Origin: Helicobacteraceae bacterium
GTDB lineage: Bacteria > Campylobacterota > Campylobacteria > Campylobacterales > Sulfurimonadaceae
DNA: 5,009 nucleotides
Assembly (NCBI GenBank): GCA_027056525.1
Contig: JALUKO010000079.1
Location: 1-5,009, forward strand
Reading direction: 5' to 3'
Shown here: positions 1 to 5,009 of the stretch, one piece after another
Numbering within the stretch: the first letter of the stretch is position 1
How the letters are laid out: the number at the start of each line of letters is the position of its first letter
The notes under the pieces: model-generated
Database searches by the model: none
The model's input: the letters and a program-made list of their open reading frames with translations, nothing else
What the model was told of the DNA's origin: nothing
Made by a program: the position numbers and the translations under genes

Positions 1-137
1 GTGTACTTGGAGGCATAGTTTTTTCATTTGTTTTTATTTTACTCGCTTTTGCCCTGCCTCTTGATAAAAAACAAGAGATCATTAAAAAACCGAAAAACAA
101 GTTAGAGCATGTTGCAAAATCTATGAGAGAAAGATAG
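1..137 (+). CDS. C-terminal end of a membrane protein (5' partial)
   Basis: An open frame enters from the left edge (first full codon at base 3) and ends at TAG 135-137, giving 44 residues. The first 20 or so, starting VLGGIVFSFVFILLAFALP, are strongly hydrophobic and look like a final transmembrane helix. They are followed by a Lys/Arg-rich tail (DKKQEIIKKPKNK, ending MRER) that by the positive-inside rule would be cytoplasmic. This architecture is common at the C-terminus of multi-pass transporters such as major facilitator superfamily members, but no family-specific motif lies in this fragment, so no function is assigned. Its stop faces the stop of the minus-strand Hpt-like gene six bases away. 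Confidence is good that this is coding, low for any specific family. Confidence 0.6.
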   Translation, partial: VLGGIVFSFVFILLAFALPLDKKQEIIKKPKNKLEHVAKSMRER

Positions 138-143
138 ATTTTT

Positions 144-653
144 TTAAATATTATTTTTTATATTTATAAGTTGCATCGTCTCATATGCACATTCAGGGCT
201 AAGTTTTACAGCACACGCTTCCAAGACATCCAAACACAACATAAGATAATTAAGATCATCTTTATTCAGAAGCTCAGTTAAGAGTTTTTGGGCATCTAAA
301 ATACGAAGATTTTTAGCAACACCAAGATTCTTGTGGGCTAATTCTCTTAAGAGTTTATAATCTCCAGGCATATCTTTTTGCCCTGCATCTTCCAAATCTT
401 TTATATACTCCATAAACTGTGCTTTGGATTTGATGATTTGTGCCACATAATCATCTATGAGTTGATAGATGAGTTCCTCATCAAGACCCAGTTCATTTAC
501 TGCGACATCAACAGTGTAATTATAGTTATATATATGCAGGTGTTGTAACTCTTTGCTAGAGAGTTTTTTGCATACTACTTTTGCTTTTTCCAAAAAGTTT
601 TGAATCTTTTCTTCTTTTGATAATTCATTATTTGTCAGATACTTTGTAAACAT
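144..653 (-). CDS. Hpt-like (histidine phosphotransfer) domain protein, 169 aa
   Basis: This is a soluble, probably all-helical cytoplasmic protein with no signal peptide or membrane segment. Residues 105-118 (LAHKNLGVAKNLRI) match the Hpt pattern H-x-x-x-G-x-A-x-N-L, with His107 at the position of the phospho-accepting histidine, then G111, A113, N115 and L116. A helix before it (about 54-90, ELGLDEELIYQLIDDYVAQI onward) and helices after it (about 119-160) fit the antiparallel bundle of an Hpt domain. Known Hpt proteins relay phosphate between response-regulator receiver domains or from hybrid kinases. Here the usual Lys of the H-x-L-K-G motif is Leu110, so phosphotransfer is an inference; it could be a degenerate or repurposed Hpt fold. 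The first 50 residues, with a His/Tyr-rich stretch at 38-46, are not recognised. No kinase or regulator gene is adjacent. The ATG at 653 has no clear Shine-Dalgarno but follows a possible -10 box. htpG lies 101 bp upstream on the same strand. Confidence 0.72.
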   Translation of the reverse strand: MFTKYLTNNELSKEEKIQNFLEKAKVVCKKLSSKELQHLHIYNYNYTVDVAVNELGLDEELIYQLIDDYVAQIIKSKAQFMEYIKDLEDAGQKDMPGDYKLLRELAHKNLGVAKNLRILDAQKLLTELLNKDDLNYLMLCLDVLEACAVKLSPECAYETMQLINIKNNI

Positions 654-680
654 AAAGATAAAATAACATAACTTTGTGAT

Positions 681-686
681 ATTTTA
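681..686 (-). promoter_or_regulatory. possible -10 box for the Hpt-like gene
   Basis: On the minus strand the hexamer reads TAAAAT, about 28 bases before the ATG at 653, which would give a leader of roughly 20 bases. No TTGACA-like -35 box is seen at normal spacing; weak or absent -35 elements are usual for sigma-70 promoters in Campylobacterota. In such an AT-rich gap a chance match is quite possible. Confidence 0.3.
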
Positions 687-723
687 CGCTATTTTTTCAT
701 TTATTGAGAGAGATTGCTTATGA

Positions 724-738
724 GTGCTACCTAAGCAC
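724..738. other. small hairpin (GTGCT/AGCAC) downstream of htpG
   Basis: GTGCT at 724-728 pairs with AGCAC at 734-738 around a five-base loop, 17 bases beyond the htpG stop. On the htpG strand no T-run follows (the next bases are TCATAAGC), so it is not a canonical intrinsic terminator. It might protect the htpG mRNA 3' end or act as a weak or factor-assisted terminator before the Hpt-like gene. The five-pair stem is short enough to be chance. Confidence 0.3.
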
Positions 739-754
739 CCATAATAATAAAAAT

Positions 755-2647
755 TTATACTGCTTTGCTCATAATTCTGTTGAGTCTTGAGATAAACTCT
801 GCAGTATCATCAAGTTCTTTTCCTTCAAACAGCTTTGCCTGATCAAAGAGAACATATGCTGCATCTTCTATAAGATTTTGATCTGCAGAATCTTTAAGCT
901 TTTTCAAAAGCTCATGATTAGGATTTATCTGTAAAATCGGTGCAGGTTCCGGTGCATCTGTTTGTTGCCCCATCTGTTTCATCATTTGAGCCATCATATA
1001 AGCCGGATCTTCTTTATCCTCTTTGAGCTTAACAGGTGACTCCACAAGATCAGAAGTTGTCTCAACACTTTTTACTTTCTCACCAAGGATATCTTTAAAC
1101 TCTTTTACTAAACCTTCATAAGACTTGGCTACTTCCTCTTGCGCCTTTTTCTCCTCTTCATCGAGTTCAAATTTCGCATCATCTACAGAAACAAGCTTAT
1201 ATTCTTTATATTCTGTAACCATTGGGAATATAATCGTATCTACCTCTTCATTTAAAATCAGTACATCGATCCCTTTTGCCTTAAATCTATCAAGCGACGG
1301 TGCATTTTTTAGCTGAGATACAGATCCTTTTGCAGCAATATAGTAGATCTCTTTTTTCTCTTCATCTACATTTTTAATAAAATCTTCTATCATCACTTTT
1401 TCATCTGAGTTGAGTGTATTGAACTGCATAAGTTCAAGTATCTTCTCACGGTTTGCAAAATCACTGTAAAGCCCCTCTTTGAGCACATTTCCAAACTCTG
1501 CAAAGAATTTGTCATATTTTTCTTTATCTTTTTTAGACATTTTTGCAAGCTCTGAGAGTACCTTTTTTACAGAAGCATTTTTGATCTTTGCCATCACTGC
1601 ATTTGACTGTAAAATCTCACGAGAAACATTTAAAGGAAGATCTTTAGAGTCAATCACACCACGTAAAAATCTCAAATATGTCGGCATTAACTCTTTCTCA
1701 TCATCTGTGATGAACACACGATTGATATAGAGCTTAATCCCAGGCTGATAATCTACTCTGTAGATATCCATAGGTGCCTTGCTTGGGATATAAAAAAGAG
1801 TCGTATATTCTATCGCGCCCTCTGCTTTGTGGTGCATCCATGTTAAAGGTTCTTCGTTTGAGTGTGCTATGGTCTCATAAAATGCTTTATAATCTTCATC
1901 TTTTATCTCGGTTTTTGGCAGTGTCCACAAAGCATTTGCACTGTTGATTTGAACATTTTCAATCTCTGTACGAGAAGGCTCTGTCTCTTTGCCATCATCA
2001 TCCGTTACAGCAGGTATAAATTTTTCTTTATCCATAAAGATAGGAAACGGTATATGATTAGAGTATTTTTTAATAACAGTTTCAATACGATGAGTTTCTA
2101 AAAATTCATCTTCATCATCATTCAAATAAAGTACAATCTCTGTTCCGTGTGCATCTTTTGTTGCCTCTTGTATCTCAAATTCACCATCACCGTTACTTAC
2201 CCATTTGTGTGCTTTTTCTTCCCCCGCTTTTTTTGTTGTTACTTCCACTTTCTTTGCAACCATAAAACAAGCATAAAAACCGACACCAAACTGACCGATA
2301 AGATTAGAGTCCTCTTTTTGATCGCCTGTTAAGTTTTCTAAAAATGCTTTTGTACCACTTTTTGCGATAGTACCAAGGTTGTTCATAAGGTCTTCTTCGT
2401 TCATACCTATACCGCTGTCGGCTATTGTCAGTGTTTTTGCATCTTTGTTTATTTTTATATCTATGCGTGGATTAAAATTTATATCTTTATATTTTTCATC
2501 GGTTAAAACCAACAGGTTAAGTTTATCAAGTGCGTCAGAAGCGTTAGAGACCAACTCACGTAGAAAAATCTCTTTGTTTGAATAAAGTGAGTGAATCATT
2601 AAGTTTAGTATTTGATTTGCTTCTGTTTGAAATTGATGTTTTGCCAT
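755..2647 (-). CDS. htpG: Molecular chaperone HtpG (bacterial Hsp90), 630 aa
   Basis: HtpG is a cytosolic, homodimeric, ATP-driven chaperone that remodels client proteins and works with DnaK under stress. All three Hsp90 domains are present, numbered from the preferred start. The N-terminal GHKL ATPase has FLRELVSNASDALDKL with Glu31 (catalytic) and Asn35 (Mg-ATP), DSGIGM with Asp77 (adenine contact), the lid segment GTIAKSGT (92-99) and GQFGVGFYA (118-126). The middle domain has LPLNVSREILQ with Arg343 and Gln347, the residues that contact ATP phosphate. The C-terminal dimerisation domain (about 505-630) has a Met-rich amphipathic stretch (AYMMAQMMKQMGQ, about 549-561). Length fits bacterial HtpG (E. 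coli 624 aa) and the gene is intact. Start choice: an in-frame ATG lies two codons upstream at 2653 (632 aa), but AAAAGGA ends only one base from it, whereas it is seven bases from the ATG at 2647. The resulting MAKHQFQTE start also fits family N-termini. It is divergent from the small membrane protein/uup pair. Confidence 0.98.
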   Translation of the reverse strand: MAKHQFQTEANQILNLMIHSLYSNKEIFLRELVSNASDALDKLNLLVLTDEKYKDINFNPRIDIKINKDAKTLTIADSGIGMNEEDLMNNLGTIAKSGTKAFLENLTGDQKEDSNLIGQFGVGFYACFMVAKKVEVTTKKAGEEKAHKWVSNGDGEFEIQEATKDAHGTEIVLYLNDDEDEFLETHRIETVIKKYSNHIPFPIFMDKEKFIPAVTDDDGKETEPSRTEIENVQINSANALWTLPKTEIKDEDYKAFYETIAHSNEEPLTWMHHKAEGAIEYTTLFYIPSKAPMDIYRVDYQPGIKLYINRVFITDDEKELMPTYLRFLRGVIDSKDLPLNVSREILQSNAVMAKIKNASVKKVLSELAKMSKKDKEKYDKFFAEFGNVLKEGLYSDFANREKILELMQFNTLNSDEKVMIEDFIKNVDEEKKEIYYIAAKGSVSQLKNAPSLDRFKAKGIDVLILNEEVDTIIFPMVTEYKEYKLVSVDDAKFELDEEEKKAQEEVAKSYEGLVKEFKDILGEKVKSVETTSDLVESPVKLKEDKEDPAYMMAQMMKQMGQQTDAPEPAPILQINPNHELLKKLKDSADQNLIEDAAYVLFDQAKLFEGKELDDTAEFISRLNRIMSKAV

Positions 2648-2653
2648 TTTCAT

Positions 2654-2661
2654 ATCCTTTT
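2654..2661 (-). promoter_or_regulatory. htpG ribosome binding site
   Basis: On the minus strand the sequence is AAAAGGAT immediately before the ATG at 2653. AGGA is too close (one base) to that ATG but ideally placed (seven bases) for the in-frame ATG at 2647. This is the main reason to prefer the 630-residue start. Confidence 0.65.
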
Positions 2662-2675
2662 AAATAATTTTTGTA

Positions 2676-2705
2676 AGTATAACAAAAAAAGGTTAATAGT
2701 TACAA
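2676..2705 (-). promoter_or_regulatory. putative sigma-70 promoter of htpG
   Basis: On the minus strand, TTGTAA (2705-2700; four of six matches to TTGACA) and TATACT (2681-2676; five of six matches to TATAAT) are separated by 18 bases. Transcription would start near 2669, leaving a leader of about 20 bases that includes the AAAAGGA site. I see no CIRCE element (TTAGCACTC-N9-GAGTGCTAA) and no clear HspR-type inverted repeat over it, so heat-shock control is not evident from the sequence. Confidence 0.5.
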
Positions 2706-2733
2706 GTCACATCAATAAATATGAGTCATAGAG

Positions 2734-2750
2734 ACTAAGCTTTTCTTAGT
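2734..2750. repeat. 17-bp inverted repeat in the divergent intergenic region
   Basis: ACTAAG at 2734-2739 and CTTAGT at 2745-2750 form perfect 6-bp arms around a five-base centre (CTTTT). The repeat lies between the two predicted divergent promoters, about 30 bp upstream of the htpG -35 box and 60 bp upstream of the plus-strand -10 box, and outside both predicted transcripts. It could be a binding site for a dimeric regulator; no known operator consensus is recognised, and chance is possible in AT-rich DNA. Confidence 0.35.
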
Positions 2751-2810
2751 TAATTCTATATCATATCTACTGTTATCAAGATATTCAAAGTATTCATGAG
2801 TATGATTAGA

Positions 2811-2816
2811 TATAAT
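2811..2816 (+). promoter_or_regulatory. -10 box (TATAAT) for the small membrane protein/uup operon
   Basis: A perfect TATAAT hexamer lies 44 bases before the ATG at 2861. Initiation around 2822-2824 would give a leader of just under 40 bases that contains the whole AAAGG repeat array. There is no good -35 box at 16-18 bases and no TG extension directly upstream, as is common in Campylobacterota. TATAAA sequences inside the repeat array (2846-2860) are alternatives but would lie too close to the start codon. Confidence 0.55.
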
Positions 2817-2831
2817 TTTCACAGTGATACA

Positions 2832-2858
2832 AAAGGGATAAAAGGTATAAAAGGTATA
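2832..2858 (+). repeat. three tandem 9-bp units with Shine-Dalgarno-like motifs
   Basis: The units are AAAGGGATA (2832-2840), AAAGGTATA (2841-2849) and AAAGGTATA (2850-2858): two identical and one with a single difference. Each carries a purine-rich AAAGG core able to pair with the 16S anti-Shine-Dalgarno. The last core (2850-2854) is six bases from the ATG at 2861, the ideal spacing, so it is the working ribosome binding site; the upstream copies could be standby sites. Confidence 0.75.
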
Positions 2859-2860
2859 AA

Positions 2861-3184
2861 ATGCAAAATGATTATATAGATCTCATAGAACCTACTCCAA
2901 AGCTCTACTCCAAAAAATGTAAAATGATCGCATTGTTACTGAGAATATTTTTACAATTTTCATCATATGTAGTAAGCTTGATCATATGGTTTGTGTATGA
3001 TTATTTTATAGCCTTTTTCGCATTGATACTTTCTTTTATAATTGTTGGTATAATTCGTTCAAAATTACGCAACAGTGTAATACCTCCTCAACAAAGAGAG
3101 TACCAATACAACGATCAGGGTATTGCTGATTGGTACACGGCAAAAGAGCTTTGTTTGGAAGATACACAAGAAAGAAAACAATAG
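2861..3184 (+). CDS. small two-helix inner-membrane protein of unknown function, 107 aa
   Basis: I do not recognise a named family. The N-terminal 22 residues are polar and basic (K14, K18, K19, K21). Two hydrophobic segments follow, about 23-45 (MIALLLRIFLQFSSYVVSLI onward) and 48-65 (YFIAFFALILSFIIVGII), joined by a very short turn at Asp47. A charged tail of about 42 residues begins RSKLRN and contains QYNDQGIADWYTAKELC. The positive charges flanking both helices predict a hairpin with both ends in the cytoplasm. The tail, rich in Trp, Tyr and acidic residues, could be an interaction segment; this is inference. The start is well supported by AAAGG six bases upstream. The stop codon (3182-3184) directly abuts the uup start with no gap, so the two are very likely co-transcribed and translationally coupled. 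Whether they share a function is unknown. Confidence 0.85.
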   Translation: MQNDYIDLIEPTPKLYSKKCKMIALLLRIFLQFSSYVVSLIIWFVYDYFIAFFALILSFIIVGIIRSKLRNSVIPPQQREYQYNDQGIADWYTAKELCLEDTQERKQ

Positions 3185-5009
3185 ATGGCACTCATAGATT
3201 TACAAAAAATATCCAAACACTACTCCGCTCAACAAATATTGACTGAGGTTGATTTTCATGTCGATGAGGATGAACGTATCGTTATTATCGGTAAAAACGG
3301 CAGTGGCAAATCAACACTTATGAAAATACTCAACGGAACACTTATGGCAGATGCCGGAGAGCGTATCGTGCGCCAAAACCTAGAGATCAAGATGCTTGCG
3401 CAAAGACCCGAGTTTAAAGAGGGTGATACTGTGAGAGAAGCTGTAGAGGCCGGTCTTGAAGAGCTCAATTTGGCAAAACAACGTTACAACGAACTCTCGT
3501 TAAAGCTTGCCGATGATTTTGAAAACAAGGCATTTTTGGATGAGTATGAGAAACTCTCTCGCTACATAGAGCATCATAATGCCTGGAATCTTGATGATAA
3601 AATAGAACGCATCATTCAAAACTTTCAACTTAAACAGTATGAAAACAAACCCATAACACTATTAAGTGGAGGGGAGCAACGTCGTGTTGCCCTTGCCTCG
3701 TTACTTCTACAAAAACCCGATATTTTACTCCTTGATGAACCGACCAACCACCTTGATGTTTACATGGTTGAATTTCTTGAAGAGTTGATACTCAAAGAGA
3801 AGTTCACGCTCATATTTATTTCGCATGACAGATATTTTATTGACAAGATCGCGACTAAAAGTGTAGAGGTTGAAGATTGTAAACTACGTGAGTATAAGGG
3901 TGGCTATAACGACTACCTGACGCAAAAAGAGGAGTATTTAAGAACCCTGCAAAAACAACACGAAAACCTTCTGGGAGTTCTCAAAAGAGAAAATGAATGG
4001 TTTGCCCGTGGTGTGAGGGCAAGACTCAAACGCAATGAGGGAAGAAAAGAGCGTTTGATGGAGCTTCGAGAAGCTGCCAAAACAAATCCGGCGAAAATAC
4101 GCAAAATGTCGGTTGAGCTGCAGCGTGAAGCAAAACATTTTAACCGAGACAAAAGTGTCAATAAGCAAAAAATGCTCTTTGAGGTAAAAGATCTTGCTCT
4201 GCAACTTGGGAACAAAGAACTGCTGCATGATTTTTCCACACGAATACTTCAAAAAGATGTCATCGCCATAGTGGGACCAAACGGCAGTGGTAAATCAACA
4301 CTTCTCAAAGCTCTTCTTGGCAGGATCGAACCAAGTAAAGGGAGTATCAAGCGTGGAGAATTTAAAATAGGTTATTTTGACCAACACAGAGAGATGCTTG
4401 ATGATGATAAAAACCTTATAGAAACATTTTGTCCTCATGGAGGTGACAGGGTCAATGTACGTGGAAGCGACCTTCATGTCTATGGTTACCTCAAAAATTT
4501 TCTTTTTCCACGTGAATTTTTAGATAAAAAGATCGGTGTCCTGAGCGGTGGTGAAAAAAACCGTGTGGCACTTGCTTTGCTTTTTACAAAAGATGTAGAT
4601 ATCCTCATCTTAGATGAACCGACAAATGATCTTGACATCCCTACTATCAACATCTTAGAAGAGCAGCTTACAAATTTTGCCGGTGCTGTTATTATTGTCA
4701 GTCACGACAGATATTTTGTAGATAAGATCGCTAAAAAACTTTTTATATTTAAAGAGGATAAAACCATTGAGGAATCGTACCGGCAATACTCTGAGTACCT
4801 TGAGCTTGAACGTGAACTCAAAGAGCTTGAAGTGATGCAAAAAGAGGTGAGTCTAAACAAACCAAAAGAGATCAAACGGGAGAAAACAAAACCACTGAAA
4901 CTGACATATAAGGAAAAAATTGCACTTGAAGAACTTCCTTTGCAAATCGATCAACTCGAACAACAGATAGAAGAAAAAAACAATTGCCTGGCTAATCCTA
5001 CATGTTACG
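3185..5009 (+). CDS. uup: ABC-F family ATPase, Uup type (3' partial)
   Basis: A 608-codon open frame runs from ATG 3185 off the right edge. It has two ABC ATPase domains and no membrane domain, the ABC-F layout. NBD1: Walker A GKNGSGKST (36-44), signature LSGGEQRR (160-167), Walker B ILLLDEPTNHLD (180-191), switch SHDRYF (213-218). The basic inter-domain linker (about 240-330) includes ENEWFARGVRARLKRNEGR, the stretch typical of Uup rather than EttA or YbiT. NBD2: Walker A GPNGSGKST (364-372), signature LSGGEKNR (453-460), Walker B ILILDEPTNDLD (473-484), switch SHDRYF (506-511); YLKNFLFPREF before the signature also fits Uup. A Lys/Glu-rich region and the start of a C-terminal coiled coil (about 578-600) follow; in E. 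coli Uup (635 aa) this part binds DNA, so perhaps 30-45 residues are missing. All catalytic residues visible are intact. Uup-type proteins act at the ribosome and affect precise transposon excision in E. coli. There is no strong Shine-Dalgarno before this ATG, which supports coupling to the upstream gene. MALIDLQKIS is a normal N-terminus. Confidence 0.95.
   Translation, partial: MALIDLQKISKHYSAQQILTEVDFHVDEDERIVIIGKNGSGKSTLMKILNGTLMADAGERIVRQNLEIKMLAQRPEFKEGDTVREAVEAGLEELNLAKQRYNELSLKLADDFENKAFLDEYEKLSRYIEHHNAWNLDDKIERIIQNFQLKQYENKPITLLSGGEQRRVALASLLLQKPDILLLDEPTNHLDVYMVEFLEELILKEKFTLIFISHDRYFIDKIATKSVEVEDCKLREYKGGYNDYLTQKEEYLRTLQKQHENLLGVLKRENEWFARGVRARLKRNEGRKERLMELREAAKTNPAKIRKMSVELQREAKHFNRDKSVNKQKMLFEVKDLALQLGNKELLHDFSTRILQKDVIAIVGPNGSGKSTLLKALLGRIEPSKGSIKRGEFKIGYFDQHREMLDDDKNLIETFCPHGGDRVNVRGSDLHVYGYLKNFLFPREFLDKKIGVLSGGEKNRVALALLFTKDVDILILDEPTNDLDIPTINILEEQLTNFAGAVIIVSHDRYFVDKIAKKLFIFKEDKTIEESYRQYSEYLELERELKELEVMQKEVSLNKPKEIKREKTKPLKLTYKEKIALEELPLQIDQLEQQIEEKNNCLANPTCY

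Noticed and set aside
722..740. Possible CIRCE (HrcA operator) because GAGTGCTA appears
   Set aside because: CIRCE requires TTAGCACTC-N9-GAGTGCTAA. Here the halves are in the opposite order with a two-base gap, one arm is imperfect, and the site is downstream of htpG rather than in its promoter.
1125..2585. Five plus-strand open frames of 61-83 codons inside htpG
   Set aside because: They lie wholly antisense to the unmistakable htpG gene, have low-complexity or Cys/Phe/Ser-rich translations and no plausible start context; they are shadows of htpG codons.
2721..2738. A five-codon mini-ORF (ATG AGT CAT AGA GAC TAA) in the intergenic region, as a possible leader peptide
   Set aside because: It has no ribosome binding site, lies upstream of the predicted plus-strand transcription start, and is far too short to distinguish from chance.
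3256..4840. Several minus-strand open frames of 60-108 codons opposite uup
   Set aside because: All are antisense to the conserved ABC-F domains, two of them overlap each other in different frames, and their Ser/Phe-rich translations are typical of reversed coding sequence.
3185..5009. Antibiotic-resistance ABC-F (Msr/Vga/Optr type) as an alternative identity
   Set aside because: The linker ENEWFARGVRARLKRNEGR, the YLKNFLF segment before the second signature, the NDLD in the second Walker B region and the C-terminal coiled-coil start all fit housekeeping Uup rather than resistance ABC-F proteins.

Overview
The window is AT-rich and gene-dense, with short intergenic gaps. Its protein sequences suggest a Campylobacterota (epsilonproteobacterial) chromosome, perhaps a Sulfurimonas-like sulfur oxidiser. 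This rests on the flavour of HtpG and the Uup-type ABC-F protein and on TATAAT-type promoters with weak -35 boxes; no rRNA or other decisive taxonomic marker is present.

Layout, left to right: (1) the last 44 codons of a plus-strand membrane protein, cut by the window edge; (2) facing it, six bases away, a minus-strand gene for a 169-residue protein with an Hpt-like (histidine phosphotransfer) motif; (3) upstream of that and on the same strand, a complete htpG (bacterial Hsp90); (4) a divergent intergenic region of about 210 bp with one plausible promoter per direction, a 17-bp palindrome and an unusual threefold 9-bp repeat carrying Shine-Dalgarno-like motifs; (5) on the plus strand, a small two-helix membrane protein of unknown function; (6) starting on the base after its stop codon, a Uup-type ABC-F ATPase that runs off the right edge, probably missing only a few tens of C-terminal residues.

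How the genes work together: htpG is a housekeeping and stress chaperone, and the Hpt-like gene lies about 100 bp downstream on the same strand with no convincing terminator between them, so some read-through is possible. The small membrane protein and Uup very probably form a translationally coupled pair. I see no mobile element, CRISPR array, tRNA, rRNA or defence cassette. I find no evidence of a novel multi-gene system; the most interesting points are the repeated ribosome-binding site, the uncharacterised membrane protein coupled to Uup, and the divergent Hpt-like protein.
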